Below the pieces are notes generated by a model. It made no database searches. It worked only from the letters and a program-made list of their open reading frames with translations, and was not told the origin of the DNA. A DNA stretch of 62,080 bases from Acidimicrobiia bacterium. GTDB lineage: Bacteria; Actinomycetota; Acidimicrobiia; Spongiisociales; Spongiisociaceae. Location: the NCBI GenBank assembly GCA_022827785.1, contig JAJEIM010000010.1, positions 1-62,080 of the forward strand, given 5' to 3'. Shown piece by piece: positions 54,224-62,080 of the stretch. Position 1 is the first letter of the stretch; each line of letters opens with the position of its first letter. A program made the position numbers and the translations under genes.

Positions 54224-54984
54224 AGGGCCCCGGCAGGAGCGAAGACCCGGTCGTGGCCGGGCATCACCCGGGTGGGCGCCAACGATTGGAGCCGATCGAG
54301 GCTGGCGTTCAGCCCCCGGAGCTGGTCATCGGAATACCAGTGGGAGAAGGTCCGCTCCGAATACTCGCGGCGGGTCATGACCGTGTCACCGGCCACGAGC
54401 ACCCGCTCCCCCGACTCCGACTCCGCCATCACGCTGATGTGGCCCGGGGTGTGGCCCGGGGTGGAGATCGCCACCAGGCCGGGCATGATCTCCAGCTCGC
54501 CGCCCCGCGGCACCTCGATCAGGTCGCCCATGACCGCCAGCCGCCGCTCGGTCTCCTCCGGCCCGTAGATCTCCTCGCAGAAGTCGACCTCGCCCTGACC
54601 CATCACCAGATCGGCGCCGGGAATCCGGAAGGCGCTGCCCATATGGTCGTGGTGGCAGTGGGTGCAGACCACATAGTCGATGTCGGCCGGAGTTAGTCCG
54701 AAGCGGGCCAGGCCGATGCCGAGTTGCCCATAGAAACCGGTGTGGTGGTTGCCAGGGTCCACCAGGACGTTATCCCGGCCCCGGATCAGAACCGTGGTGG
54801 ACACCGGCAGGAAGCCCAGGTTGGAGTCGAACAGGCTGGATTCGGCCGGATCGATGCCCATCATCCGCTCCATACGATCCAGCACCGCCTCGGTGTCGGC
54901 GGCGAAATGGTAGACCACCTCGTCGTCCAGCAGGCTGAACCTCAGCACCACCGGCTGTATCACCACATCTATCTGGTTCGGCAT
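54220..54984 (-). CDS. metallo-beta-lactamase-fold hydrolase
   Basis: 254 residues. The zinc motif HxHxDH is H109-C-H111-H-D113-H114; further metal ligands are in STPGHTPGHIS and AGDT. The fold covers lactonases, thioesterases and glyoxalase-II-like enzymes; the VDPGNHHTG segment is seen in AHL-lactonase-like groups but is not proof. A GGGAGG site precedes the ATG. It sits between the sugar importer and a sugar oxidoreductase, so a sugar-lactonase role is attractive but unproven. Confidence 0.83.
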   Translation of the reverse strand: MPNQIDVVIQPVVLRFSLLDDEVVYHFAADTEAVLDRMERMMGIDPAESSLFDSNLGFLPVSTTVLIRGRDNVLVDPGNHHTGFYGQLGIGLARFGLTPADIDYVVCTHCHHDHMGSAFRIPGADLVMGQGEVDFCEEIYGPEETERRLAVMGDLIEVPRGGELEIMPGLVAISTPGHTPGHISVMAESESGERVLVAGDTVMTRREYSERTFSHWYSDDQLRGLNASLDRLQSLAPTRVMPGHDRVFAPAGAL

Positions 54985-55021
54985 TTATGCCGCCTCCCTT
55001 CGCTCGGATCGGACCGGCACA

Positions 55022-55864
55022 TCATCGTTCCACTCCCGCCGTGATGACCTCGGTGATGTTCCGCTGGAAGAAGGCCGTGATGAGGATCACCGGCAGCGCG
55101 GTCATCACGGTGGCCGCCGCCAGCTGGCCGATCTCGATGTCCATCGTAGAGCGGAACAGGCCCAGCGTGACGGTGAGCATCGACAGGTTGGAGGTGAAGA
55201 GCAGCGGGGTCAGGAACTCCACCCAGGCCAGGACGAATCCCAGGAGCAACCCGGCGAAGATGCCCGGCCGGAGCAGGGGCAGGACGATGCGGAAGATCAA
55301 CTGGGGAAGGCCCGCGCCGTCGATCAGAGCCATCTCCTCCACCGCGACCGGGATGGAGCGGACGAACGATCCCATGATCCAGACCATGAAGGGGAGGGTG
55401 AAGGCGACATAGGGCAGCACCAGGCCGATGTAGGTGTCGTAGAGGCCCAGCTGCACCACCGTGATGAAGAGCGGCATGACGAACAGGAGGGTGGGCAGCA
55501 CGTAGATGGCCGCGAATCCGCCCAGGATCAGGCGGCGGCCCGGCACCCGCATGCGGTTGAGGGCATAGGCGGCGGGCACGGCGATCGCCACCGTCACCAC
55601 CGCGGTCGTGATCGCCACCACCAGGCTGTTGACCATCGACTCGGCGACCGGGACACCCGAGGAGGCGGAGAAGATCCGGGTGTAGTGCTCGGTGGTGATG
55701 TAGGTGGGCACGAACGCAACGTCGGCGGAGCGGATGTCCCGCTCGGTCTGGGTGCTGGTCAGGATGATCCCGTAGAGCGGGAAGGCCATCACGATGAGCA
55801 CCACAACCGCCCCGACATACGTCGCAACCCGGCGGACGGCTCGGCCCGGAGCAGTGGCCACCAT
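55022..55864 (-). CDS. CUT1-type ABC sugar permease, MalG-like
   Basis: About 280 residues, six helices. The EAA loop SIPVAVEEMALIDGAGLPQL binds the ATPase. The ATG at 55864 is used; a GTG at 55870 overlaps the TGA of the partner permease and adds two residues. The nearby operon lacks an ATPase gene, so a shared MsiK-type ATPase is expected. Confidence 0.85.
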   Translation of the reverse strand: MVATAPGRAVRRVATYVGAVVVLIVMAFPLYGIILTSTQTERDIRSADVAFVPTYITTEHYTRIFSASSGVPVAESMVNSLVVAITTAVVTVAIAVPAAYALNRMRVPGRRLILGGFAAIYVLPTLLFVMPLFITVVQLGLYDTYIGLVLPYVAFTLPFMVWIMGSFVRSIPVAVEEMALIDGAGLPQLIFRIVLPLLRPGIFAGLLLGFVLAWVEFLTPLLFTSNLSMLTVTLGLFRSTMDIEIGQLAAATVMTALPVILITAFFQRNITEVITAGVER

Positions 55865-55866
55865 GG

Positions 55867-56793
55867 TCACGCCCCGGCCAGCCTTCGGGCCCGGACCAGC
55901 ATCCAGCCCAGTCCGGCGATGGCCAGCACCGTCAACGCCGAGAGTAGATAGGCCGTGGAGGCCGCACTGCCGAAGTCGAACTGCTCGAACCCCTGGCGGT
56001 AGACCAGAAAGTTGAGGGTGGTAGTGGCCCGGCTGGGTCCTCCCCTGGTGAGGACGAAAATGGTGTCGAACACCTTCATCGCCCAGACGAACAGGAAGAT
56101 CACCACAGGTATGACGACCGGCAACATGAGCGGCAACGTCACATGCCGCAGAGTCCGCCACGACCCCGCCCCATCAATGGCGGCGGCCTCCTTGACGGTC
56201 CGGGGAACGATCTGGAGCCCGGCCAGCAGGAAGATGGTGGCGAAGGGAATCCAGCGCCAGACCTCGGCGATCAGCACAGAATGGAGGGCGATGGTCTGGC
56301 CGCCCAGCCAGATGATGCCCCCCTCGCCCCCGAACGCCCGGATCAAGCCGTTGAGGAAGCCGAACTCGGCATGGAACATCTGCACCCAGAGCACCCCCGA
56401 GGCCACCGGCGGGACCGCCCAGGGCAGGAGTACGGTCACCCGGAGCAGGCCCCTGCCCAGGAAGGTCTTGTTGAGCAGGAGGGCGATGCCGAACGACACG
56501 ACCACCGTCACCAGGCAGAGCATCAACCCGAAGTAGAGGGTTATCCGGGTGGCCTCCCAGAACCTCTCGCTCCCGAGCTGGTTGATGAAGTTGTCGAGGC
56601 CGGCGAACCGGACGATCCGGAACCGGGGAGACAGGTCGATGTCCGACAGGCTGTATGCGACGGTGGTTATGGCCGGGTACGCATACACGCCGGCCACGAT
56701 CAACACCGCCGGAGCCACCAGGGCAATTGCTGCCCGGCGACCCCGGCGGCTCACTGTCCGGATTGTCTTCTCCGCCCGGACTTCTCCAGTCAT
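55867..56793 (-). CDS. CUT1-type ABC sugar permease, MalF-like
   Basis: About 308 residues, six to seven helices. The N-terminal AIALVAPAVLIVAGVYAYPA and EAA loop VPRTVKEAAAIDGAGSWRTL are classical. ATG at 56793; the upstream open frame lies over the binding-protein gene. It is 23 bases after the solute-binding gene. Confidence 0.87.
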   Translation of the reverse strand: MTGEVRAEKTIRTVSRRGRRAAIALVAPAVLIVAGVYAYPAITTVAYSLSDIDLSPRFRIVRFAGLDNFINQLGSERFWEATRITLYFGLMLCLVTVVVSFGIALLLNKTFLGRGLLRVTVLLPWAVPPVASGVLWVQMFHAEFGFLNGLIRAFGGEGGIIWLGGQTIALHSVLIAEVWRWIPFATIFLLAGLQIVPRTVKEAAAIDGAGSWRTLRHVTLPLMLPVVIPVVIFLFVWAMKVFDTIFVLTRGGPSRATTTLNFLVYRQGFEQFDFGSAASTAYLLSALTVLAIAGLGWMLVRARRLAGA

Positions 56794-56816
56794 GTCATGA
56801 GGGAGGCGGCGAGAGA

Positions 56817-58187
56817 TTACTCCTCGTCCTGCCTCCGGGCCTCGGTCGCGGCCGCCGCCGCGTCGTCCAGCGCCTGCTTGGGCGACTTGTTGCCCGCCAG
56901 CACCTCGTGGATCTCGTCGGCCAGCATCTGGGTCCAGCGGGGACGGTCCTCGGACCACCCGCCGTCCACCGGATACTCGTATGCCTTGGCGAGAGCCGGG
57001 TAGAACGGGAAGGCCTCCACGATGTCGGGCTCCTGAAGCACACCCGAGTAGATGGATCCCCATCCGCCCATGGCCACCACCCGCTGACCTTCACGGGAGG
57101 TGATGAGCTCGAGCAGGCGCCATGCCTCGTCCTTGTTCTCGGCATACACGGGGACGCCGAAGAACTCCGATCCGTCCACCGAGCCGCTTGTGACGACCGC
57201 CGGGTTGGGGGCGAAGGCGCTGTGACCGGCGATCTGGGAGGCTTCCGGAATGGCCGCCACCCCTGCCACGAACGGCCATGAGATGAACATGCCGCGAGTG
57301 CCCTCGAAGAACCCCGGAGTGGCGTCGAACACCCAGGTATAGGTGGTGACCGCCGGATCGACCACCTGGTGGGTGTGCAGCAGGTCGTAGAGCTTCTGCA
57401 GGGCCTCCACGCCTTCCTCGGAGTTCCAAGCGGGCTGTTGCTCCTCGTCCAAGAAGCTACCGCCATGCATGTTGAGCATGCCACCCCACGTCCAGAGGAC
57501 ATGGGTACCGGCCCAGGCGTCGGTGTAGCCGTAGTACTGGGTGCCGTCCCGCTCGCCGGTCATGGCCTTGGCGTACTCCACGAAGGTATCCCACGAATTC
57601 GGCGTGGAATGCCAGTTGGTAGGAGCATCCGGATCGAGACCCGCCTGCTCCATCATCTGCTTGTTCCAGTGGAGGAGCTGGCTTCCCATGGTCCAGGGCG
57701 CCGCGAGGGTATTGCCATCCAACTCGACCGCTCCGAGACCCCGGGTGAGAAGGTCGGACTCGGTGCGGGCCCCCTCGTCCATGAAGATGCTGGCGTTGGT
57801 GAGCCAGCCCCTATTGCCCAGCTCGACCCCTAGCTCGGCGGTGACGAATACCGCATCCCACGGGGAACTCTGCGCCAGGAAGGAGGTGGTGAGCTTGCTC
57901 CGAAGGTCGGGGGTGGTGACCTCCTCGACCGTGGGAGCGAACCCGACCGAACCCTGGTGCTGCTCGAGGAGAGCCTTGATCGGATCCATATGGGTCCCGA
58001 TCAGGACGCCCAACTCGCCGGTGAAGTCGGTTCCGGGCTCGGCGCCCTCGTCGATCGGATCACCTCCGCCGCAGGCTGCCACGAGCGCGGACAGGCCTCC
58101 CATGGCGGCGAAGGCCGTCAGCGCGGACCCTCCGCCGAGGACCTGGCGGCGGGTGAAGTGATGGGGACGGTTGGACTTCGGTACCAA
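56817..58187 (-). CDS. ABC extracellular solute-binding lipoprotein, Tat-type signal
   Basis: 456 residues from the TTG at 58187, which is six bases after a perfect AAGGAGG; a GTG at 58211 would include the ribosome-binding site inside the gene. The signal holds a twin-arginine FTRRQVLGGG followed by a hydrophobic stretch and a C at the A-A-C-G lipobox. The mature SBP-1 fold contains DAVFVTAELGVELGNRGWL and WNKQMMEQAGLDP. It supplies the two downstream permeases and belongs to the CUT1 sugar group; the ligand is unknown. Confidence 0.87.
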   Translation of the reverse strand: MVPKSNRPHHFTRRQVLGGGSALTAFAAMGGLSALVAACGGGDPIDEGAEPGTDFTGELGVLIGTHMDPIKALLEQHQGSVGFAPTVEEVTTPDLRSKLTTSFLAQSSPWDAVFVTAELGVELGNRGWLTNASIFMDEGARTESDLLTRGLGAVELDGNTLAAPWTMGSQLLHWNKQMMEQAGLDPDAPTNWHSTPNSWDTFVEYAKAMTGERDGTQYYGYTDAWAGTHVLWTWGGMLNMHGGSFLDEEQQPAWNSEEGVEALQKLYDLLHTHQVVDPAVTTYTWVFDATPGFFEGTRGMFISWPFVAGVAAIPEASQIAGHSAFAPNPAVVTSGSVDGSEFFGVPVYAENKDEAWRLLELITSREGQRVVAMGGWGSIYSGVLQEPDIVEAFPFYPALAKAYEYPVDGGWSEDRPRWTQMLADEIHEVLAGNKSPKQALDDAAAAATEARRQDEE

Positions 58188-58314
58188 AGGCGACCTCCTT
58201 CGATCGGTCACAGCTCGGGCTCGTTCTGCCCGATTGAAGAAAAATAGCGAATCGAGGGAGGGCGCGCCACCGGTTAATGAGCGAGGCAGGTTTCTTCACC
58301 ACCCAGGAAGGTGA

Positions 58315-58349
58315 CCTGGCGATGGCGGAGGATGCCCGCCATCGCCAGG
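58315..58349 (-). terminator. 14-bp perfect hairpin after the PNPOx-like gene
   Basis: CCTGGCGATGGCGG (58315-58328) and CCGCCATCGCCAGG (58336-58349) are perfect complements with a 7-base loop, 14 bases after the stop at 58364. It is the strongest hairpin in the window and separates this gene from the downstream sugar-uptake operon. There is no U tract. Confidence 0.65.
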
Positions 58350-58363
58350 CGCAACGGTGTCGA

Positions 58364-59137
58364 TCAGCCTCTCCGGGAGCGTGGGCGCCGGTCCACCGCG
58401 GCCTCGGTCAAGGCCGTGACGGGCGCCGGGACACCGATCCCATGGACCAGGTCCGACGAGGGGCTGGGCCGTCCGAAACGGGTCGTGATCGGTACCGTCC
58501 CCGCCCACCAGGGCCCCTCGATGTCCTCCGGGTCGTCGACCGGATCACCGGTCCTCACCTTGGCCGAGGCCTCCGCCAGGGACACTTCCAGCACCAGGGT
58601 CTTGCGCAGCTCGGACGGCGACGGTGGGCGGACGTCGTCCCAGTGGGACACCACATGGTCGGTGATGACCCTGAGCGCTTCGAGCTTCCGGCGATCGTCC
58701 GTGATGCGCCGACCGCGGCCGCGGACCACCACCGAGCGGTAGTTCATCGAATTGTGGAAGGGGGAACGGGCCATCACGAGCCCGTCCAGATGGGTCACGG
58801 TGGCGCAGATCTCCTGCTCCTCGCCCGAGTTGAGCAGGTGGTTGGCGATCGCCCCGTGCAGGTAGAGCATCTTGTCGTCGCGCCCGTAAGCCATCGGGAG
58901 AACGAGGGGTCCGTCGGGTGTGGACACGCCGACATGGGCTACGACACCGGAGTCGAGTATCTCCAGTACCTGTGCCCGGCCGTAGCGAGCCCGCTCGCTC
59001 CCCCGGCGCACCCGCGTGCGAGCCGACGGCGGCTTGTGGCTGTTCTGCGGTGGAGCGTCGTCCATGGCTGGGGCAGGGTAGCTGACAGGGGTACGAAAGT
59101 GAGCCCCCATCCAGGCCGCCGTGGTCTGTTCGTCCAT
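58364..59137 (-). CDS. PNPOx-like flavin-nucleotide-binding protein
   Basis: 257 residues. A split-barrel FMN-binding core (about 50-200) with ILDSGVVAHVGVSTPDGPLV, MAYGRDDKMLYLHGA and HNSMNYRSVVVRG resembles NimA/PNPOx-like flavin proteins. The N-terminal 45 residues are Pro/Arg-rich and not conserved. GAGGG stands seven bases before the ATG at 59137; ATG at 59065 would remove that extension. It is divergent from the Sec-redoxin gene. Exact reaction unknown. Confidence 0.8.
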   Translation of the reverse strand: MDEQTTAAWMGAHFRTPVSYPAPAMDDAPPQNSHKPPSARTRVRRGSERARYGRAQVLEILDSGVVAHVGVSTPDGPLVLPMAYGRDDKMLYLHGAIANHLLNSGEEQEICATVTHLDGLVMARSPFHNSMNYRSVVVRGRGRRITDDRRKLEALRVITDHVVSHWDDVRPPSPSELRKTLVLEVSLAEASAKVRTGDPVDDPEDIEGPWWAGTVPITTRFGRPSPSSDLVHGIGVPAPVTALTEAAVDRRPRSRRG

Positions 59138-59202
59138 TTGCTGGCCCTCGCCGACTCCGGGAACTACGGTCAGGTACTACTGGGGCCTGACACACGGGAA
59201 GC

Positions 59203-59224
59203 ATTTCGACTAGCCGGACGAAAT
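59203..59224. promoter_or_regulatory. 6-bp inverted repeat before the redoxin gene
   Basis: ATTTCG (59203-59208) and CGAAAT (59219-59224) are perfect complements with a 10-base spacer, 19 bases before the ATG at 59244. It may be an operator for the redoxin gene or its divergent neighbour. Confidence 0.35.
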
Positions 59225-59243
59225 CGGCTCTCACGGAGCAAGC

Positions 59244-60398
59244 ATGATCATCCTCGCGAACGGCAAGACGACCGAGGTTTCCCGGCGGAGTGATGCCGCG
59301 GACGCTCTGTGGGTGCGCATGGACGAGCTTCCCGGTGCCACCGGCTGGCAAATGAAGCCGGAAGGCGCGTGCCTGGGCGAGTTGTGCGTGCCGCTGCCGG
59401 CGAACAAGCGCGAGGAGTGGATCGCCGACGCCGACGACTGGGTCTGGTTCTGCTACTCGGAATTCGCGGACATGATCGGCCAGCAGTACGTGCACGACGG
59501 CGACGTGTGGAGCCTCGGCTCGGTGCCGGCAGTCCGTAGCGTAGGGTTGGAGTCCGCGATCGCCCCCGACTTCGAGGTGACCGAGCGCAACGGCAACACG
59601 TTGAGGCTCTCGGACTTGCGCGGCCACAAGGTGGTGCTGTTCACCTGGTCATCGTGGTGAGGATGCCGCTTCAGCCTGCCGGTCTGGCAGGACCTGTACG
59701 AGTCCATCGGTACGGACCGGTTCGAGTTGATCAGCGTGGCCCAGGACTCGGGCGGCCCCAGGGCTACGGCCAAGTGGTTCGATCGGGCACAACCGACCTT
59801 CCGGTGCGTCATCGACCCGACCCACCAGATCAGTTCGCTGTTCGGCTGGGTGAGCGTACCGTCGGCCGCGTGGATCGATGAGAACGGGCGCATCGTCCGC
59901 AGCAACGAAGGGGTGTACCCGGCTCCGATGACCATCGGGTTCGGCCTCGGCAAGGTTCGCCTGGGCGACGACGCGTTTGCCCTGGCGACTCGCGACTGGA
60001 TCGAGCGGGGAGCCGAGAGCGACCACGTCTGGTCCCACAGCGAGCTGGCCGAGCGGCTCAAGCCCGTAGACGAAGACACGCTCCTGGCAGAAGCGACCTT
60101 CAAGCTGGCCTTGCACTTCGAGGCGGTGGGTGACAGCGATCGGGCATGGAGGCACTTCACCGCGGCGCAGCAGCTGGCGCCGGACAACTGGAACTACCTG
60201 CGGCAGGGCTGGACCCACAAGGGGATGACCTATGCCTCCCTGAAGGTGCTGGCGCGAACGAACTACCTGCGCAAGAACACCGACACCAGCTACTACGACC
60301 CCATGGGGTTACCCGGCGAGAACCATCACCGGTACATAGAACCCGAATGGCTGTGGACACCTGCCGTCCGGCGGCTCAAGCAACTCCTCCGCCGCTAG
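59244..60398 (+). CDS. Sec-containing long redoxin (UGA at codon 139)
   Basis: 384 residues if the UGA at 59658-59660 is read as selenocysteine. GGAG lies six bases before the ATG. Residues 1-105 form an N-terminal domain with C43-x4-C48 (ACLGELC). Residues 106-225 are a thioredoxin-like redoxin domain: IAPDFEVTERNGNTLRLSDL, VVLFTWSSW, then U139-G-C141-R. The UGA therefore replaces the first Cys of WCGCR. The frame continues without a stop through RFSLPVWQDLYESIG, FELISVAQDSGG and VIDPTHQISSLFGWVSVPSA to the natural TAG. A TPR-like helical tail is near 275-330 and the C-terminus is basic. Function inferred: thiol/disulfide or peroxide reductase. Selenocysteine machinery must be elsewhere. Confidence 0.88.
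59658..59691 (+). promoter_or_regulatory. SECIS-like hairpin with the recoded UGA
   Basis: After the UGA (59658-59660) come 20 bases, including stem CCTGCC (59675-59680), then loop GGTCT (59681-59685) and the perfect complement GGCAGG (59686-59691). In E. coli fdhF the GGUCU loop lies 18 bases after the UGA. Loop sequence and distance match what SelB recognises. The hairpin is inside coding sequence. Confidence 0.82.
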
Positions 60399-60439
60399 AG
60401 AGGCAATCAAGAGCGGCCTGGAGGAGAGGTCGCGCTGAC

Positions 60440-62080
60440 CTAGCTTCCGAGTGACCCGTCGCCCTGGAGGGACGGGATCAGATCGGTGGGCCGGACCGGG
60501 ACCCGTGGCAGGTCGAGGCCGGTGGCATCGCGCAGTGCGTTGACGATGGCGGGAGTGGACGACAGTGTGGGCGGCTCCCCCACCCCGTTGAGCCCGTACG
60601 GGGCTTCGGGATGGGGGAACTCGAAGATCCGGACGTTCATGGGAGGCATGTCGAGGATGGTGGGAATCAGGTAGTCGGTGAAGGAGGCATTCTTCACGAA
60701 GCCGTCCTCGACCTGGACCTCCTCCAGCAGGGCTAGGCCGAGACCCTGGGCCGAACCGCCCTCGATCTGGCCCTCGACGGCCTGGGGATTCATGGCCTTC
60801 CCCACATCCTGGGCGGTGGCCAGCTCGACCACCCGGACCAAGCCCAACTCGGTGTCCACATCGACCACCGCCCGGTGGGCGGCGTAGGCGAAGGCGATGT
60901 GGGCGTTGCCCTGCCCCCGCACATCATCGATCGGCTCGGTGGCCCGGTGGCGGTACACGAAGGTGTGCTCGATCGTGTCACTACCCAGGAGGTCGGCGAG
61001 GGAAAGGAGGGCTTCCCCGGTTGCGGCGTCCGTGATCCCGCGGGGACCGAGCGCGAGGTCTCCGGGAGCGCGGCCGAGGCGACGGGCGGCCCACTCGAGG
61101 ATCCGCGCGCGCACCCCGTGACAGGCGCCTTCGACCGCTCCGCCCGTCATCCAGGTCTGGCGGGAGGCCGCCGACGAGCCGGCGTCCCCGATATCCGTGT
61201 CGGCGGGCCGGACGGTCACCGAGTCGATCCCCAGCTCGGTCCGCACGATCTGGGCCTGGACCGCCACGATCCCCTGCCCGCACTCCGAGGCGGCACTGTA
61301 GACCTCCGCCACGGGCCGCCCGCCCGCGACCGACACCGACACCCGGGCGGTGGAGATGTCGTCCACCCCTCCCGAGAAGCCGATCGCCTTCATCCCGAGG
61401 GCGTAGCCGACCCCCCTGACCACCGCTTCCCCATGGGTGGTGTTGCCGACGCCGCCGGGCAGCCGCCTCAGGTCGTCTCCCGCCGCGGGGCGCTCCGAGG
61501 GCATGGGCAGGCGGCGCAGATGATCGAGCAGCTCGCGGGTGGGGGTGGGACCGTCGACCGCCTGCCCGGTCGGCAGGAGGTCTCCCTCCTGTATGGCATT
61601 GCGGACCCTAAGTTCGACCGGATCCATGTCCAGTTCCCCGGCGAGGCGATCCATGGCCGATTCGATGGCGTAGCAGGCCTGCACCGCCCCGAAGCCGCGC
61701 ATGGCGCCGCGGGGAGGGTTGTTTGTGTAGACGGCGTAACCGTCGATCTCCACGTGGTCGACGTGGTAGGCGCCGGCGGCGAAGTAGACGGCGAACCCCA
61801 CGTCCAGGAGGCCGCAAAATCCGAGCGTGATGTTGAGCCCCAGGGCCATGATGGCGAAGATGGCGGCGAGCGCGCCGAGGTGGATCAGGTACGGGTTGTC
61901 GAGAAAGAAGAAGGGGAAGGCCACCAGGAGCGCGACCAGGACCAGCTGGGCGAAGCGCTTGTCTTTCGTGATGCGTTCCCCGGCCCACCGGTTGAGCCTG
62001 GGCAGGCGGCCCCAGCCGATCGCACCGGCGACGACGAGCAGGAGGAAGCCGGTCACGAGGATAGTGTCTTCCAGCGCCAG
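60440..62080 (-). CDS. chimera: LivM-like permease front joined to xanthine-dehydrogenase Mo-subunit
   Basis: The frame is open beyond the window edge. Residues 1-95 counted from the GTG at 62056 have LivM features (FLDNPYLIHLGALAAIFAIM, ALGLNITLGFCGLLDVGF and YFAAGAY). From about residue 96 the sequence becomes the molybdopterin subunit of a xanthine-dehydrogenase-type hydroxylase: DGYAVYTNNPPRGAMRGFGA, the SAASECGQGI cofactor region, VEGQIEGGSAQGLGLALLEE and the catalytic Glu in NGVGEPP. The Mo domain's first half is missing. The change point is near 61768 at a GAY motif that both families share. It is a real fusion, a deletion or a mis-joined assembly; either way an active hydroxylase is doubtful. 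Confidence 0.7.
   Translation of the reverse strand: MALEDTILVTGFLLLVVAGAIGWGRLPRLNRWAGERITKDKRFAQLVLVALLVAFPFFFLDNPYLIHLGALAAIFAIMALGLNITLGFCGLLDVGFAVYFAAGAYHVDHVEIDGYAVYTNNPPRGAMRGFGAVQACYAIESAMDRLAGELDMDPVELRVRNAIQEGDLLPTGQAVDGPTPTRELLDHLRRLPMPSERPAAGDDLRRLPGGVGNTTHGEAVVRGVGYALGMKAIGFSGGVDDISTARVSVSVAGGRPVAEVYSAASECGQGIVAVQAQIVRTELGIDSVTVRPADTDIGDAGSSAASRQTWMTGGAVEGACHGVRARILEWAARRLGRAPGDLALGPRGITDAATGEALLSLADLLGSDTIEHTFVYRHRATEPIDDVRGQGNAHIAFAYAAHRAVVDVDTELGLVRVVELATAQDVGKAMNPQAVEGQIEGGSAQGLGLALLEEVQVEDGFVKNASFTDYLIPTILDMPPMNVRIFEFPHPEAPYGLNGVGEPPTLSSTPAIVNALRDATGLDLPRVPVRPTDLIPSLQGDGSLGS

Noticed and set aside
59244-59660. A short stand-alone gene ending at the TGA, with a separate gene starting at TTG 59727
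   Set aside because: The break would cut the thioredoxin fold inside its active-site motif. Both parts are in the same frame, no ribosome-binding site precedes 59727, and a SECIS-like hairpin follows the TGA.

Overview
The window is GC-rich, densely coded and shows no phage or transposon genes, CRISPR array or tRNA. A mycothione reductase points to a mycothiol-making actinobacterium. Together with the style of the catabolic genes and the S-layer-homology protein, it suggests an uncultured, aerobic, heterotrophic lineage such as an Acidimicrobiia-like organism; that placement is inference. Many genes overlap by ATGA or GTGA, many use GTG, TTG or possibly CTG starts, and long runs share one strand.

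Layout. 1-9.0 kb: the 5' part of moaA, three TadE/TadG-like membrane proteins, mycothione reductase, an SthA-type transhydrogenase, a DrrAB-like exporter, a ferritin, and an OsmC-like gene behind a complex leader (SAM riboswitch, then a poly-cysteine leader peptide with a stem placed for attenuation). 9.0-18.0 kb: a B3/4-domain gene, then a minus-strand operon for a BMP-type ABC importer with a zinc alcohol dehydrogenase, an FGGY kinase and a class I aldolase. 18.1-24.6 kb: DMT transporter, AGPS-like FAD protein, acyl-CoA synthetase, VapBC-like pair, second DMT-like protein. 24.7-28.1 kb: envelope-stress module with PspC/LiaF-like proteins divergent from a PspC-fused histidine kinase and a LuxR-type regulator. 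28.2-33.2 kb: esterase, nitroreductase, two tandem DMT exporters, YeiH-like exporter. 33.3-35.8 kb: a decaying operon with two intact SDR genes between broken racemase and amidohydrolase genes. 35.9-40.3 kb: a beta-propeller lipoprotein, a DacB-LRR-SLH fusion and two very small ORFs. 40.4-58.2 kb: a long minus-strand run holding a second BMP-type importer, UbiD decarboxylase, amidohydrolase, MFS transporter, tartrate/isopropylmalate-type dehydrogenase, M20 and M81 hydrolases, Gfo/Idh/MocA oxidoreductase, metallo-beta-lactamase-fold hydrolase, and a CUT1-type importer without its own ATPase. 58.3-62.1 kb: a PNPOx-like gene, a recoded thioredoxin-fold gene, and an apparent LivM/xanthine-dehydrogenase chimera running off the end.

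Most important observation: the gene at 59244-60398 is split by an in-frame TGA exactly at the first Cys position of a redoxin W-C-G-C motif. The frame continues unbroken for about 245 codons. Twenty bases after the TGA sits a perfect 6-bp hairpin with a GGUCU loop, the same loop as the E. coli fdhF SECIS. This reads as an actinobacterial selenoprotein (Trx-like U-x-C) of a long redoxin family. Second: the OsmC-like gene appears to be under two sulfur-sensing leader elements, a SAM-clan riboswitch and a 38-codon poly-Cys peptide, consistent with control by both SAM and cysteine. Thiol and redox biology (mycothiol, OsmC, Sec-redoxin, ferritin) recurs through the window.
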